Origin: Chitinophagales bacterium
GTDB lineage: Bacteria; Bacteroidota; Bacteroidia; Chitinophagales; Chitinophagaceae
Direction of reading: 5' to 3'
NCBI GenBank assembly: GCA_030832085.1
Contig: JAURJU010000076.1
Coordinates: 62,001-126,000, forward strand
Length of the DNA: 64,000 nucleotides
Shown: positions 9,010 through 19,942 of the stretch, piece after piece
Numbering within the stretch: the stretch's first letter is position 1
Layout: every line of letters starts with the position of its first letter
Made by a program: the position numbers and the translations under genes
The notes under the pieces: model-generated
What the model was told of the DNA's origin: nothing
What the model saw: the letters and a program-made list of their open reading frames with translations, nothing else
Database searches by the model: none

Positions 9010-10689
9010 TTATTTGTCAGTGATACAGCCCTCTGCTGCAGTAGTCACTTGTTTTGCATATTTGTATAGTATTCCTTTGGTGACAGGTAAAGGTGGTTGT
9101 TTCCATAGTTTTTTCCTTTCGTCGAGTATGGATTGTTCCACCAAGACATTGATTTTATTCAATGTTGCATCCAATTCAATGATGTCTCCGTCTTCAATCA
9201 ATGCCATTGTACCTCCGTCAAATGCTTCAGGTGTAATGTGTCCAACAACAAAGCCATGCGTTCCTCCACTGAACCTGCCGTCAGTAATCAATGCAACGTC
9301 TTTGCCCAATCCTGCACCAATGATGGCTGAAGTGGGTTTGAGCATTTCTGGCATACCAGGTGCACCTCTTGGCCCAACATACCTGATCACAACAACATCA
9401 CCCTTTTGGACCTTACCGCTGCTGATGCCTTCGATGAGTTGCTTTTCCCCATTGAATACACGTGCAGGTCCAACAAACTTTTCTCCTTCCTTGCCGCTTA
9501 TTTTAGCTACGCTTCCGCCTTCAGCAATGTTTCCGTAAAGGATCTGAAGATGGCCAGATGTCTTGAATGGATGTTCAATGGGGCGAATGATCTGTTGCTT
9601 TTCAAATTCAATTTCAGGGACATCGGCAAGATTTTCAGCAACGGTTTTTCCGGTGACAGTAATGCAATCCCCGTGGATCATGCCTTTGCTCAACAGATAC
9701 TTCATAACAAGTGGTACACCTCCGATGTTGTGCAGGTCTTCCATCAAGTATTTACCACTCGGCTTGAAGTCAGCAATCACAGGTACTTTGTCGCTTGTTG
9801 CCTGAACATCATCTTGTGTTAGGGTAAGGCCAACACTGTGTGCCATGGCAATCATGTGCAGCACAGCATTTGTTGAACCGCCCAGTGTAACGATGATGGT
9901 CAATGCATTTTCAAAAGCCTTTTTGGTCATGATGTCTGAAGGCTTGATATCCTTTTCCAACAAGCGCTTGATGGCCTTGCCTGCTTCAGCACATTCCTTT
10001 TTTTTATCCTCACTCAATGCAGGATTGGAAGAGGAATAGGGGAGACTCATGCCCAAAGCTTCGATGGCTGAAGCCATCGTATTTGCAGTATACATGCCGC
10101 CACAGGCGCCGGCTCCAGGACAGGAATGCATAACGATACCCTTGAAATCGGTCTCATCCAATTGCCCTGCAATCTTTTTCCCCAATGCTTCAAATGCAGA
10201 CACGATGTTGAGGTCTTCTCCTTTATAATGGCCTGGAGCAATCGTTCCGCCGTAAACCATGATGGAAGGACGGTTCAGCCTGCCCATGGCCATGATGGAT
10301 CCTGGCATGTTTTTGTCACAGCCGGGAACCGTAATCAACCCATCATAATATTGTGCACCACAAACGGTTTCAATGGAGTCAGCAATCACATCCCGGCTCA
10401 CGAGAGAGTAGCGCATGCCATCTGTTCCATTCGACATGCCATCACTGACACCAATGGTGTGAAACGTCAATCCAACAAGGTCTTGTTCCCACACTGATTT
10501 TTTCACGACAGCCGCAAGATCATTCAGGTGCATGTTACAGGTGTTTCCATCGTATCCCATGCTGGCGATACCTACCTGTGCTTTCGCCAAATCTTCATCT
10601 GTCAGGCCAATGCCATAGAACATCGCCTGCGCTGCAGGTTGTGTCGGATCTTGGGTGATGGTTTTGCTGTATTTGTTCAATTCGCTCAT
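9010..10689 (-). CDS. ilvD: Dihydroxy-acid dehydratase
   Basis: 559 residues. It dehydrates 2,3-dihydroxy-acids to 2-keto acids in the valine/isoleucine pathway. Three cysteines fit the [2Fe-2S]-type enzyme: Cys51 ('GNTCN'), Cys124 ('PGCDKNMPG') and Cys196 ('GAGACGGMY'). Their spacing of 73 and 72 residues matches the family. The C-terminal '[10 protein letters not shown]' motif is present. The gap to leuB is 15 bases. Confidence 0.96.
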   Translation of the reverse strand: MSELNKYSKTITQDPTQPAAQAMFYGIGLTDEDLAKAQVGIASMGYDGNTCNMHLNDLAAVVKKSVWEQDLVGLTFHTIGVSDGMSNGTDGMRYSLVSRDVIADSIETVCGAQYYDGLITVPGCDKNMPGSIMAMGRLNRPSIMVYGGTIAPGHYKGEDLNIVSAFEALGKKIAGQLDETDFKGIVMHSCPGAGACGGMYTANTMASAIEALGMSLPYSSSNPALSEDKKKECAEAGKAIKRLLEKDIKPSDIMTKKAFENALTIIVTLGGSTNAVLHMIAMAHSVGLTLTQDDVQATSDKVPVIADFKPSGKYLMEDLHNIGGVPLVMKYLLSKGMIHGDCITVTGKTVAENLADVPEIEFEKQQIIRPIEHPFKTSGHLQILYGNIAEGGSVAKISGKEGEKFVGPARVFNGEKQLIEGISSGKVQKGDVVVIRYVGPRGAPGMPEMLKPTSAIIGAGLGKDVALITDGRFSGGTHGFVVGHITPEAFDGGTMALIEDGDIIELDATLNKINVLVEQSILDERKKLWKQPPLPVTKGILYKYAKQVTTAAEGCITDK

Positions 10690-10704
10690 GGTATGGTTGT
10701 TTGT

Positions 10705-11826
10705 TTAAATGATGGTTGATTTTCTGATTTCGATATTCGCCTTGTGGATGGCTTCATCCGTTTTGTTCATGATACAATCACAGACCAGTTCACCGATGGT
10801 AGAGGTGAAATAGAAGTTCATCGGATCAATGTCTTTTGTTACAAATCCGTTCTGGGTTGTCCATTCTACTGCATGTCTTATGGTGCCAGCTTCTTCCGGC
10901 ATGCCAAGATGGTCCAGCATCATGGCAACAGAAAGGATGGCACCCACAGGATTGGCAATGTCTTTTCCTGCGGCTTGTGGGTATGACCCATGAATGGGTT
11001 CAAACAGGGCAGTACCTGTCCCAACCGAGGCAGATGGAAGCATGCCAAGGGATCCGGACAAAACGCTTGCCTCATCGCTCAAAATATCGCCGAACATGTT
11101 TTCTGTAAGGATAACATCAAATTGTGCAGGGTTGATGATCAGCTGCATGGCAGCATTGTCTACATACATGCAATTCAGTTCTACGCCAGGATATCCGGCA
11201 CTCATTTCAGAGACTGTTTTGCGCCAGAGTTTTGAGGTTTCCAGTACATTTGATTTGTCCAACAATGTCAGTTTTCTTTTTCTTTTTAGCGCGTGTTCGA
11301 ATGCAAGGGCAGCAATTCTTCTGATTTCGGAAACGTTGTAAATGCAGAGGTCTGAGGCCTCTGTCCCTGTCTCATTCAATTCCTTTTTTCCAAAGTAAAT
11401 TCCTCCTGTCAATTCCCTGTAGATGACAATATCCACATGCTCAAGAAGGTTTGATTTTACGGGAGACAAATGATAAAGTGATGGGTAGGTTGCAACAGGT
11501 CTGATGTTTGCAAAAAGTCCGAGCTCTTTCCTGATCCTGAGCAAACCTTGTTCAGGCCTTACTTTTGCTGCAGGGTCGATGTCGTATTTTGGATGTCCGA
11601 CTGCCCCCAGCAATATGGCATCTGACGCTTTGCAGATGTCAATTGTCTCTTGCGGCAAAGGATCACCGGTCTTATCAATGGCATCTGCCCCCATCAGAGC
11701 GAAACTGTATGTGAATTGATGGCCAAATTTTTTGGCAACCGCATCCAAGCTGCGAATGGCCTGGTTGGTCACCTCCGGCCCGATTCCATCACCTGGTATG
11801 ATTGCGATATGTTTGTTGACTCCCAC
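10705..11826 (-). CDS. leuB: 3-isopropylmalate dehydrogenase
   Basis: 373 residues, an NAD-dependent beta-decarboxylating dehydrogenase of leucine synthesis. 'IIPGDGIGPEV' opens the protein and the family signature 'NMFGDILSDEAS' lies near residues 245-256. The start is a GTG whose G is shared with the leuA stop (TAGTG), so translation is coupled to leuA. There is no nearby in-frame ATG. Confidence 0.95.
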   Translation of the reverse strand: MGVNKHIAIIPGDGIGPEVTNQAIRSLDAVAKKFGHQFTYSFALMGADAIDKTGDPLPQETIDICKASDAILLGAVGHPKYDIDPAAKVRPEQGLLRIRKELGLFANIRPVATYPSLYHLSPVKSNLLEHVDIVIYRELTGGIYFGKKELNETGTEASDLCIYNVSEIRRIAALAFEHALKRKRKLTLLDKSNVLETSKLWRKTVSEMSAGYPGVELNCMYVDNAAMQLIINPAQFDVILTENMFGDILSDEASVLSGSLGMLPSASVGTGTALFEPIHGSYPQAAGKDIANPVGAILSVAMMLDHLGMPEEAGTIRHAVEWTTQNGFVTKDIDPMNFYFTSTIGELVCDCIMNKTDEAIHKANIEIRKSTII

Positions 11827-12992
11827 TATTTGTTTTTTGACTCAAGGTATTGAATGGCAAGTGAACGCAGATTGTTGTCATGGACTTCTTTTAACGTATC
11901 GGCCAACTGTAAAAACTGATCATATAGAATGTCTATGTCATTTCTGTTGAATTCATGCCCCAGGTTCTTGAACCGGTAGGCCAATGCGGACCTTCCGCTC
12001 CTCGCGGTCAATACTATTTTTGATGTTTCAGCACCCACTTCTTCCGGACGAATGATTTCATATGTCTGGGAGTCTTTTAAAAATCCATCCTGGTGAATCC
12101 CTGAAGAATGAGAGAAGGCATTGGCTCCCACGATGGCTTTGTTGGGTTGAACCGGCATCCTCATGGTTTCAGAAACCAACCTGCTCAATGGGTTGAGCTG
12201 CGGGGCATCAATACTTGTGTACAGTCCCAAATGCGCATGTTGTTTCAATACCATCACCACCTCTTCCAATGCTGTATTGCCGGCCCTTTCACCCAGGCCA
12301 TTGATGGTACATTCTATTTGCCTTGCGCCATTGATGGCACCGGCAATGGAATTGGCCGTAGCAAGCCCCAAATCGTTGTGGCAATGGCAGGATAATATGG
12401 CTTTATCCACATTGGAAACGTTGTTTTTCAGAAAGGCAATCTTTTCACCATATTGATTGGGGAGACAATATCCTGTGGTATCCGGGATATTTACGGTGGT
12501 TGCTCCGGCAGCAATTACTGCTTCTACAACCTTTGCAAGGTATTTGTTGTCTGTTCTTCCTGCATCTTCAGCATAAAACTCCACGTCATCCGTGTAATTC
12601 CTTGCCCACTTCACAGCTTGCACAGCCCTGAGAAGGATTTCTTCCCTGTTGCTGTTGAACTTGCTTTTTATGTGTGAGTCGGATGTTCCAATGCCGGTAT
12701 GTATACGCCCTCTTTTTGCATGTTTCAGCGCAAGTCCTGCCACCTCAATGTCCTTTTCAACTGCACGGGAAAGACCACATACAGTGGCATTCTTTATGAT
12801 CTTGGAGATTTCTGAAACAGACTCAAAATCACCAGGGCTTGAAATGGGGAAACCTGCCTCAATGATGTCTACACCCAGGGATTCCAATGCAAGTGCCAAT
12901 TCGATTTTTTCTTTGGTATTGAGCTTGCAGCCGGGCACCTGTTCGCCATCGCGCAGTGTGGTATCGAAGATGAAAATTTTTTGATCTGTCAT
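11826..12992 (-). CDS. leuA: 2-isopropylmalate synthase, short form without the C-terminal regulatory domain
   Basis: 388 residues. Catalytic TIM barrel: '[14 protein letters not shown]' at about 9-22 and the metal site '[10 protein letters not shown]' near residues 203-212. It condenses acetyl-CoA with 2-ketoisovalerate, the first leucine step. Classical LeuA has over 500 residues including an allosteric leucine-binding domain; this one ends after the linker region. Homocitrate or citramalate synthase are the alternatives on sequence alone, but first place in a leuAB-ilvDBNC operon supports leucine synthesis. The upstream 174 bases contain a weak -7-like TAAATTAG on the minus strand (13046-13053). 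Confidence 0.88.
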   Translation of the reverse strand: MTDQKIFIFDTTLRDGEQVPGCKLNTKEKIELALALESLGVDIIEAGFPISSPGDFESVSEISKIIKNATVCGLSRAVEKDIEVAGLALKHAKRGRIHTGIGTSDSHIKSKFNSNREEILLRAVQAVKWARNYTDDVEFYAEDAGRTDNKYLAKVVEAVIAAGATTVNIPDTTGYCLPNQYGEKIAFLKNNVSNVDKAILSCHCHNDLGLATANSIAGAINGARQIECTINGLGERAGNTALEEVVMVLKQHAHLGLYTSIDAPQLNPLSRLVSETMRMPVQPNKAIVGANAFSHSSGIHQDGFLKDSQTYEIIRPEEVGAETSKIVLTARSGRSALAYRFKNLGHEFNRNDIDILYDQFLQLADTLKEVHDNNLRSLAIQYLESKNK

Positions 12993-13166
12993 GGTTGTCT
13001 TTTTGCCATTTCAATCTTTTTGGTGGAATAAAAATGGCCGTTCTGCTAATTTAACACTTCCATTTTTTCTTTTTTCCCCAAAATGCAACGTAATTTACGC
13101 TGTGTAAACACTGCCGATATTGCTAAAATGCATATCCCACAAGGATTTCATTGAAAATCAATTACG

Positions 13167-14726
13167 ATGCCCAACCGGTCAATTGACGAACTTTTTTTGC
13201 TCATCAAAACCCTCGAAAAGGGGGAGAAGCGCAATTTTAAGCTTTATATGGGCAGGAATGCGGCCACCGATGACCTCAAAGTGATTACCCTTTTTGATGC
13301 CATTGACAAAGCAGATGTTTATGATGAGGATTTGTTGCTGAAAAGGAATCCCTCGATTCAGAAACAACAATTGTCTAATCTCAAGGGGCATCTCTACAAG
13401 CAAGTGCTCTCCAGCATTCGGTTGCTGAGGAATGATCAGGCCGTCGACATCCAGCTACACGAACAATTGGATTATGGCAGAATTCTTTACAACAAAGGGC
13501 TTTACCACCAAAGCCTGAAAATGCTTCAAAAAACAAAAGACCTTGCAAAGCAGTACAACCAGATGACGTTTTGGTTGCAGGCACTTTTCTTCGAAAAGAA
13601 AATCGAGGCTTTGCACATTACGCGCAGTTTTGAAGACAGGGCCGAGCAGTTGTCTTTGGAGGTGGAAGAGTTGAATGACCGCTTGGCAATGGTGGGGAAG
13701 TTGAGCAGTCTTGCATTGCAACTTTATGGCTGGTACATCAAGAATGGACACAGCAGGGATGAAAAGGATGCTGAGGCCATCCGGTTGTTTTTCAACAACA
13801 AAATGCCCATTAACGCTGGAGAATACCAAGGCTTTTATGAAAGGCTCTACTTTGCACAAAGCCATGCCTGGTTTGGATTTATTCTCCAGGATTTCTTGGC
13901 CTATTACAAAAATTGCCAGCGCTGGGTGGATCTTTTTGAAAAGGAACCCCAGATGATGAAAGTTGAACCTCAACATTTCATCAAGGGCATGCACAATTTG
14001 CTCAATGCCCATTTCATGCTCAGAAATGACAGGAAATTTGAAATGGAGATCAAAAGGTTTGAAGATTTCTACGCGTCAAAGGAAGGCAATGCAAGCATCA
14101 ATACGAGGGTACAGGGCTTTGTTTATCTCTACCTTGCCAAAATAAACAGGCATTTCCTTGAAGGTAGTTTTTCCGAGGGCCTGAAACTGATACCCGAAAT
14201 TGAGGAAAAACTCATTGAATTTGAAATGCAGTTGGATCGCCACAGGACATTGGTATTTTACTACAAGATTGCATGTTTGTATTTTGGGTGTGGCGACTAT
14301 GACAATACCATTGTTTACCTCAACAAGATTATACACTGGAAGGCGGACCTTCGGGCGGATCTTCAGTGCTATGCCCGATTGCTTCACATGATTGCACACT
14401 ATGAACTGGGCAATGATGCTATTCTGGAAAGCCAGTTCAGGTCTGTGTTCCGATTTATGTCAAAAATGAAGAACCTGAGTGTTGTAGAAAACGAAATATT
14501 CGCTTTTTTGAGGAGCGCCTTCTCTCTCGGCAAGGTTGAATTGCAGAATGGATTTTTGGCGCTTTTTGAGAAATTGAAAGGGGTAGAGGGAAATCCATTG
14601 GAAAGTCGATCTTTCATGTACCTGGATATTCTTTCCTGGCTGGAAGGCAAGATCAAAAATGTTCCTGTTCAGGAAGTGATCTCCTCACATTTCAGGGCCA
14701 GGACCGCGGCCTATCCCAACAGTTAA
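13167..14726 (+). CDS. Helical protein of unknown function (TPR-like)
   Basis: 519 residues, no signal peptide and no transmembrane segment. It is strongly helix-forming, with repeated amphipathic pairs containing 'LYNKGLYHQSLKMLQKT' and 'YFGCGDYDNTIVYLNKI', which look like degenerate TPR hairpins around residues 105-125 and 380-400. The N-terminus ('SIDELFLLIKTLEKGEKRNFKLY') looks conserved rather than variable. I recognise no catalytic motif. It is divergent from leuA and sits 200 bases upstream of rpoC on the same strand, where rpoB would normally be. Function cannot be assigned; a scaffold or regulatory helical-repeat protein is only an inference. Confidence 0.75.
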   Translation: MPNRSIDELFLLIKTLEKGEKRNFKLYMGRNAATDDLKVITLFDAIDKADVYDEDLLLKRNPSIQKQQLSNLKGHLYKQVLSSIRLLRNDQAVDIQLHEQLDYGRILYNKGLYHQSLKMLQKTKDLAKQYNQMTFWLQALFFEKKIEALHITRSFEDRAEQLSLEVEELNDRLAMVGKLSSLALQLYGWYIKNGHSRDEKDAEAIRLFFNNKMPINAGEYQGFYERLYFAQSHAWFGFILQDFLAYYKNCQRWVDLFEKEPQMMKVEPQHFIKGMHNLLNAHFMLRNDRKFEMEIKRFEDFYASKEGNASINTRVQGFVYLYLAKINRHFLEGSFSEGLKLIPEIEEKLIEFEMQLDRHRTLVFYYKIACLYFGCGDYDNTIVYLNKIIHWKADLRADLQCYARLLHMIAHYELGNDAILESQFRSVFRFMSKMKNLSVVENEIFAFLRSAFSLGKVELQNGFLALFEKLKGVEGNPLESRSFMYLDILSWLEGKIKNVPVQEVISSHFRARTAAYPNS

Positions 14727-14752
14727 AAAAGCAGGTTTTCAAAAGAAATTTA

Positions 14753-14782
14753 TTGTTATTTCGGCTGTTTTGAGTACTTTTG
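14753..14782 (+). promoter_or_regulatory. Promoter 1 of rpoC
   Basis: TTG at 14753-14755, a 19-base spacer, and TACTTTTG at 14775-14782. Both elements match the Bacteroidetes housekeeping promoter (TTTG / TAnnTTTG). The implied 5' leader is about 140 nt. Confidence 0.65.
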
Positions 14783-14797
14783 CCATCCTTAAATTTG
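14768..14797 (+). promoter_or_regulatory. Promoter 2 of rpoC, overlapping promoter 1
   Basis: TTTTG at 14768-14772, a 17-base spacer, and TAAATTTG at 14790-14797, another perfect -7 match. It would start transcription about 15 bases downstream of promoter 1. Confidence 0.6.
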
Positions 14798-14926
14798 GCA
14801 TGCCCCTATTTATTTCAATCCTGTTTGCTCATAAATTATTGATTTTCAATAATATTTGACTGGCTGCTTGCAGCTGGACAGGGAAGCTATAGTGGTACTA
14901 GAACATTGTAAAACAGATATCTTATT

Positions 14927-17900
14927 ATGGCTATCAAAAGAGACAATCGCCCAAAATCTTCTTTTTCAAAGATCACCATCAGCATTGCGTCCCCGGATTC
15001 TATCCTGGACAGGTCGTTTGGTGAGGTGTTGAAACCAGAGACCATCAACTACAGAACCTACAAGCCTGAAAGGGATGGTTTGTTCTGTGAAAAGATTTTT
15101 GGTCCAGTAAAAGACTACGAATGTGCTTGTGGAAAGTACAAGAGGATCCGTTACAAGGGAATTGTTTGTGACCGTTGTGGTGTGGAAGTGACCGAGAAGA
15201 AAGTTCGTCGCGAGCGCATGGGCCACATCAAACTTGTTGTACCTGTGGTTCATATCTGGTACTTCAAAAGCTTGCCCAACAAAATCGGTTATCTGCTGGG
15301 CATCAGTTCCAAGAAGTTGGAAAGCATCATTTATTATGAGCGTTTTGTAGTCATACAACCCGGTATCATGGAAGACAAGGGTAAAAAACAGGGTGACCTG
15401 TTGACAGAAGAGGAGTACCTCGACCTGTTGGATACCCTGCCAAAAGAAAACCAGTACCTGCCTGATGAAGACCCCAACAAGTTCATTGCCAAAATGGGCG
15501 CTGAGGCAGTACATGACCTTCTGATGAGGATTGACCTTGATTCACTCAGCTATACCCTCAGGAATGCTGCAGCAACAGAAACTTCACAACAGCGTAAGGC
15601 GGATGCCCTTAAGCGTTTGAGTGTTGTTGAGTCTTTCCGTGACGCCAATTCAAGAATCGTTAACCGTCCGGAATGGATGGTCATGCAATATATTCCTGTC
15701 ATACCACCTGAACTCAGGCCGCTTGTGCCATTGGATGGTGGCCGTTTCGCTTCTTCAGACCTCAATGACCTCTACCGCAGGGTGATCATCAGGAACAACC
15801 GTCTCAAGCGTTTGCTTGAAATCAAGGCTCCTGAAGTAATCCTGAGGAATGAAAAAAGGATGTTGCAGGAAGCCATCGATTCATTGTTCGACAACAGCCG
15901 TAAATCCAATGCTGTCAAGGCTGAAGGCGGACGTGCACTGAAATCACTCAGCGATGTGTTGAAAGGCAAGCAAGGTCGTTTCCGTCAGAACCTCCTGGGT
16001 AAGCGTGTCGACTATTCAGGTCGTTCGGTTATTGTTGTAGGGCCTGAATTGAAACTCCACGAATGTGGTTTGCCCAAAGACATGGCTGCCGAATTGTTCA
16101 AGCCATTTATCATCAGAAAACTGATTGAAAGGGGTATCGTAAAAACAGTCAAATCTGCCAGAAAACTGGTTGACCGCAAGGAAGCAATTGTTTGGGATAT
16201 CCTTGAAAACATATTGAAAGGGCATCCGATCATGCTGAACCGTGCCCCAACACTTCACCGCTTGTCCATTCAGGCCTTCCAGCCCAAGTTGGTTGAAGGG
16301 AAAGCCATACAGCTTCATCCGTTGGTTTGTTCTTCTTTCAATGCCGACTTTGATGGTGACCAGATGGCGGTTCACGTACCCCTCAGCCATGCTGCGGTCT
16401 TGGAAGCACAGCTGTTGATGCTGGCCTCACACAATATCCTGAATCCACAAAATGGTACACCAATTACACTGCCTTCACAAGACATGGTACTTGGTTTGTA
16501 TTATATCACCAAAGGAAAGCGCAACACCGACGTCGATGTGGTAAAGGGAGAGGGTATGCGTTTCTACAGTGCGGAAGAGGTTATCATTGCTTACAACGAA
16601 GGCAAGGTGGATCTCCATGCTTATATCAAGGTAAAAACCAATGTCAGGAATGAAGCGGGTCACCTGGAGTTCAAATTGCTTGAAACTACAGTAGGACGTG
16701 TATTGTTCAATCAATCTGTTCCCCATGAGGTTGGTTTTGTAAATGCATTGCTTACCAAAAAGAGCCTCAGGGAGATCATTGGTAACATCATCAAGATCAC
16801 CAATGTTCCTACCACTGCTAAATTCCTCGACGCCATCAAGGAACTTGGTTTCCGCATGGCCTTCAGGGGCGGATTGTCTTTTAACATACAAGACCTTGTG
16901 TTGGATGTTCCTAAAGAAGCCATGATTGATCAGGCATCCGCAGAAGTTCAGGAAGTATGGGACAATTACAACATGGGATTGATTACCAACAACGAGCGTT
17001 ACAACCAAATCATTGACATCTGGTCAAGGGTGGATACAAGAGTTACTGAAACCCTTATCCGCGCAATGGCAACTGACAAGCAGGGCTTCAACTCTGTTTA
17101 CATGATGCTTGACTCAGGTGCAAGGGGTAGCAAACAGCAGGTAAAGCAGCTTGCTGGTATTCGTGGATTGATGGCCAAGCCGCGTAAGAGTGGTTCATCT
17201 GGTTCGGAAATCATTGAAAATCCGATCCTCTCCAACTTCAAGGATGGTTTGAGCGTATTGGAATACTTCATCTCAACACATGGAGCCCGTAAGGGTCTTG
17301 CAGATACTGCACTTAAAACTGCGGATGCAGGTTACCTGACACGCCGCCTGGTAGACGTTGCACAGGATGTAATCATTACTGAAGAGGATTGTGGTACCCT
17401 CAGGGGAATTGCAACCAGCGCCTTGAAAGACAATGAGGACATTGTTGAACCATTGTACGACAGGATCCTCGGAAGGACCTCCCTGCACAATGTTTATGAC
17501 CTCCAGACTGACGAACTTATCGTTGCTGCAGGTGAAAAAATTGACGAGGATACAGCCAAAAAAATTGAAGACTCAAGCATAGAAACCATTGAAATACGTT
17601 CTGTTCTTACTTGCGAAAGCAAGCGTGGCTGTTGCGTAAAATGTTATGGTCTCAACCTTGCCACCGGTAACATTGCCCAAAGGGGTGATGCCGTGGGTAT
17701 TATTGCGGCACAGTCCATCGGTGAACCAGGTACACAGCTTACCCTGCGTACATTCCACGTGGGTGGTGTTGCGGGCTCAGCCTCAGTTGAGTCCCATCTC
17801 GTTGCCAAATTTGATGGTGAGGTTCAGTTTGATGGACTGCGTACCGTCAAGTCCAAAAACATGGAAGGAAAGGATGTTCAGATCGTCATTGGCCGTACAG

Positions 17901-19219
17901 CTGAAATGCGGATCATGGATGTGAAGAACGACCGTGTACTCATCACCAACAATGTTCCTTACGGATCTGTCCTTTCCATTGCTGATGGAAAGAAAGTTGC
18001 AAAGGGTGACATCATATGTACATGGGATCCTTTCAACAACGTCATTGTTGCTGAAATTGCCGGTCAGATTGCTTTTGACAATGTCATTGATGGGGTTACT
18101 TATCGTGAGGAAGCCGATGAGCAAACAGGTCACAGGGAAAAGGTGGTCATTGAATCAAAAGACAAGACAAGAATTCCTTCACTCAAGATTTTGGGCAAGG
18201 ATGAAAAAACATACAACCTTCCTGTCGGATCACATATTGTGATTGAGGAAGGTGATCAGGTAACTGCGGGCCAGGTATTGGTGAAGATTCCAAGGGTGCT
18301 TGGTAAGTTGAGGGACATCACGGGTGGTCTTCCACGTGTAACTGAACTCTTCGAAGCAAGAAATCCAGGAAATCCTGCAGTGGTTTCTGAAATTGATGGT
18401 GTGGTTAGTTTCGGAGCCATTAAACGTGGTAACCGCGAAATCACAGTGGAAGCAAAAGATGGTATTGTTAAAAAATACCTGGTTACGCTTACACGCCAGA
18501 TCCTCGTTCAGGATGGGGACTTTGTAAAAGCAGGTACGCCAATGTCCGATGGGCAGGTAGCACCCGGCGACATTCTCTCGATCAAAGGACCATTTGCCGT
18601 ACAAGAGTATGTAGTGAATGAAATTCAGGAGGTTTATCGCCTCCAGGGTGTTAAAATCAACGACAAGCACGTTGAGGTCATCGTTCGCCAGATGATGAGA
18701 AAGGTTGAAATTGTTGATCCGGGCGATACAAGGTTCCTGGAAGGTGATCTTGAAGACCGCTTTGATTTCAATGTTGAGAATGATTGGATTTACGACAAGA
18801 AGGTTGTAGTTGATCCGGGAAATTCAGAGGTGTTGAAAGCAGGACAGATCGCCAGCTTGCGTGAAATCAGGGAAGAAAACTCTATCCTCCGCAGGGCCGA
18901 TAAGAAAATTGTCGAGTTCCGTGATGCAGAAGCAGCCACTTCAAGGCCAGTGCTTCTTGGAATCACCAAAGCTTCACTTGGAACCCAAAGCTGGATTTCT
19001 GCCGCATCATTCCAGGAAACCACCAAAGTGCTTTCATCTGCAGCCATCCAAGGCAAAGTTGATGATATGCTCGGTCTCAAGGAAAACGTTATCACAGGGC
19101 ACCATATTCCGGCCGGTACCGGCTTGAGGGACTACGAGAACATTCTTGTAGGAAGCAAGGAAGAGTACGAATTGCTTCAAACGACCCGAGAAGTGATGAG
19201 CTTTGATGAGGACGAATAA
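14927..19219 (+). CDS. rpoC: DNA-directed RNA polymerase beta' subunit
   Basis: 1430 residues, full length for this phylum. It is the largest subunit of RNA polymerase, carrying half of the active site. The N-terminal zinc site has 'CACGKY' starting at Cys66 and a following 'CDRCG'. The catalytic Mg loop NADFDGD is at residues 472-478. The second zinc site uses Cys822 ('EEDCGT') and Cys896, Cys903 and Cys906 ('[11 protein letters not shown]'). The trigger-loop/bridge-helix region is intact. Start: ATG followed by 'AIKRDNRPK', typical of Bacteroidetes RpoC. Oddity: rpoB is not upstream. The preceding gene is an unrelated helical protein, and a 200-base gap with two promoter matches shows rpoC is its own transcription unit here. 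Confidence 0.98.
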   Translation: MAIKRDNRPKSSFSKITISIASPDSILDRSFGEVLKPETINYRTYKPERDGLFCEKIFGPVKDYECACGKYKRIRYKGIVCDRCGVEVTEKKVRRERMGHIKLVVPVVHIWYFKSLPNKIGYLLGISSKKLESIIYYERFVVIQPGIMEDKGKKQGDLLTEEEYLDLLDTLPKENQYLPDEDPNKFIAKMGAEAVHDLLMRIDLDSLSYTLRNAAATETSQQRKADALKRLSVVESFRDANSRIVNRPEWMVMQYIPVIPPELRPLVPLDGGRFASSDLNDLYRRVIIRNNRLKRLLEIKAPEVILRNEKRMLQEAIDSLFDNSRKSNAVKAEGGRALKSLSDVLKGKQGRFRQNLLGKRVDYSGRSVIVVGPELKLHECGLPKDMAAELFKPFIIRKLIERGIVKTVKSARKLVDRKEAIVWDILENILKGHPIMLNRAPTLHRLSIQAFQPKLVEGKAIQLHPLVCSSFNADFDGDQMAVHVPLSHAAVLEAQLLMLASHNILNPQNGTPITLPSQDMVLGLYYITKGKRNTDVDVVKGEGMRFYSAEEVIIAYNEGKVDLHAYIKVKTNVRNEAGHLEFKLLETTVGRVLFNQSVPHEVGFVNALLTKKSLREIIGNIIKITNVPTTAKFLDAIKELGFRMAFRGGLSFNIQDLVLDVPKEAMIDQASAEVQEVWDNYNMGLITNNERYNQIIDIWSRVDTRVTETLIRAMATDKQGFNSVYMMLDSGARGSKQQVKQLAGIRGLMAKPRKSGSSGSEIIENPILSNFKDGLSVLEYFISTHGARKGLADTALKTADAGYLTRRLVDVAQDVIITEEDCGTLRGIATSALKDNEDIVEPLYDRILGRTSLHNVYDLQTDELIVAAGEKIDEDTAKKIEDSSIETIEIRSVLTCESKRGCCVKCYGLNLATGNIAQRGDAVGIIAAQSIGEPGTQLTLRTFHVGGVAGSASVESHLVAKFDGEVQFDGLRTVKSKNMEGKDVQIVIGRTAEMRIMDVKNDRVLITNNVPYGSVLSIADGKKVAKGDIICTWDPFNNVIVAEIAGQIAFDNVIDGVTYREEADEQTGHREKVVIESKDKTRIPSLKILGKDEKTYNLPVGSHIVIEEGDQVTAGQVLVKIPRVLGKLRDITGGLPRVTELFEARNPGNPAVVSEIDGVVSFGAIKRGNREITVEAKDGIVKKYLVTLTRQILVQDGDFVKAGTPMSDGQVAPGDILSIKGPFAVQEYVVNEIQEVYRLQGVKINDKHVEVIVRQMMRKVEIVDPGDTRFLEGDLEDRFDFNVENDWIYDKKVVVDPGNSEVLKAGQIASLREIREENSILRRADKKIVEFRDAEAATSRPVLLGITKASLGTQSWISAASFQETTKVLSSAAIQGKVDDMLGLKENVITGHHIPAGTGLRDYENILVGSKEEYELLQTTREVMSFDEDE

Positions 19220-19225
19220 AACACT

Positions 19226-19253
19226 CAAAGGGAGCAGGCAACTGCTCCCTTTG
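19226..19253 (+). terminator. Hairpin terminator after rpoC
   Basis: A perfect 12-bp stem (CAAAGGGAGCAG with CTGCTCCCTTTG) and GCAA tetraloop, 6 bases after the rpoC stop. The following T-tract is weak, so it may also be a processing or stability hairpin. Confidence 0.65.
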
Positions 19254-19278
19254 CATATTGTACCTTTAAAATAAAACC

Positions 19279-19875
19279 ATGAACCAAAAATTGATCAATA
19301 TTATCCTGGGTGCAGGTATTGCACTATTGTTGCTCCTTCAATTGAAAAATGTTGGCAATACAACGTCAACATCATCGGCTGTAAAATCAGATACCTCAAG
19401 GCCCCTTAAGCTGGCTTACGTTGACCTCGACAGCATCCAGGAAAAATATGTTTTTTACAAGGAGAAGATGCAGGAGTTTGAAAAGAAAAAGGAATCTGCT
19501 GACAGGGACCTGAACAATGCTTTTCAGAAAATAGAAGCTGAAAAAAATGCATTTGCACAACGGGGGCAGTCCATTACCCAAGCCGAGTATGAAAACTTTC
19601 AAAGGGCATACCAGTCTAAAATGCAAAACCTTGACCAACAGAAACAATTGCTGGAAAACAGCATTGCAGCAGAGGGTGCAAAGACGATGGAAGACCTGAA
19701 AAAACGCATCAATGATTTTTTGGAAGAGTACAACAAGAAACATGCCTATAGTTATATTTTCTCTTATTCTACTGCACTCAATATCTTGTTTTACAAGGAT
19801 CCTTCACAAGACATTACGGATGATGTTGTGGCTGGACTTAACGCGGCTTACAAGAAAAGCGGGGATAAAAAATAA
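19279..19875 (+). CDS. OmpH/Skp-family periplasmic chaperone-like protein
   Basis: 198 residues. An N-terminal hydrophobic segment (about 5-22) serves as signal or membrane anchor. Then comes 'LAYVDLDSIQEKYVFYKEKM', typical of OmpH, and a long charged coiled coil (about residues 55-145). The C-terminal 'YSYIFSYS...ILFYKDPSQDIT' is also characteristic of the family. Skp-like trimers hold unfolded outer-membrane proteins in the periplasm. The partner bamA is not adjacent. The gene is closed by a strong terminator. Confidence 0.87.
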   Translation: MNQKLINIILGAGIALLLLLQLKNVGNTTSTSSAVKSDTSRPLKLAYVDLDSIQEKYVFYKEKMQEFEKKKESADRDLNNAFQKIEAEKNAFAQRGQSITQAEYENFQRAYQSKMQNLDQQKQLLENSIAAEGAKTMEDLKKRINDFLEEYNKKHAYSYIFSYSTALNILFYKDPSQDITDDVVAGLNAAYKKSGDKK

Positions 19876-19900
19876 TATAACAACCGAATTTTCTTATCTT

Positions 19901-19931
19901 AAATCCCGGCTAAAGCAGCCGGGATTTTTTT
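19901..19931 (+). terminator. Rho-independent terminator after the OmpH gene
   Basis: AAATCCCGGCT pairs with AGCCGGGATTT across a 5-base loop and is followed by a T-run. Confidence 0.88.
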
Positions 19932-19942
19932 AAATATTGATT

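Noticed and set aside
13455-14012. A 185-codon minus-strand ORF opposite the helical protein before rpoC
   Set aside because: It has no start context, and the plus-strand frame is longer and has coherent amphipathic helices.
14727-14926. A broken rpoB remnant upstream of rpoC
   Set aside because: Neither strand of the gap, nor the preceding gene, shows any RpoB motif, so rpoB is elsewhere rather than decayed here.
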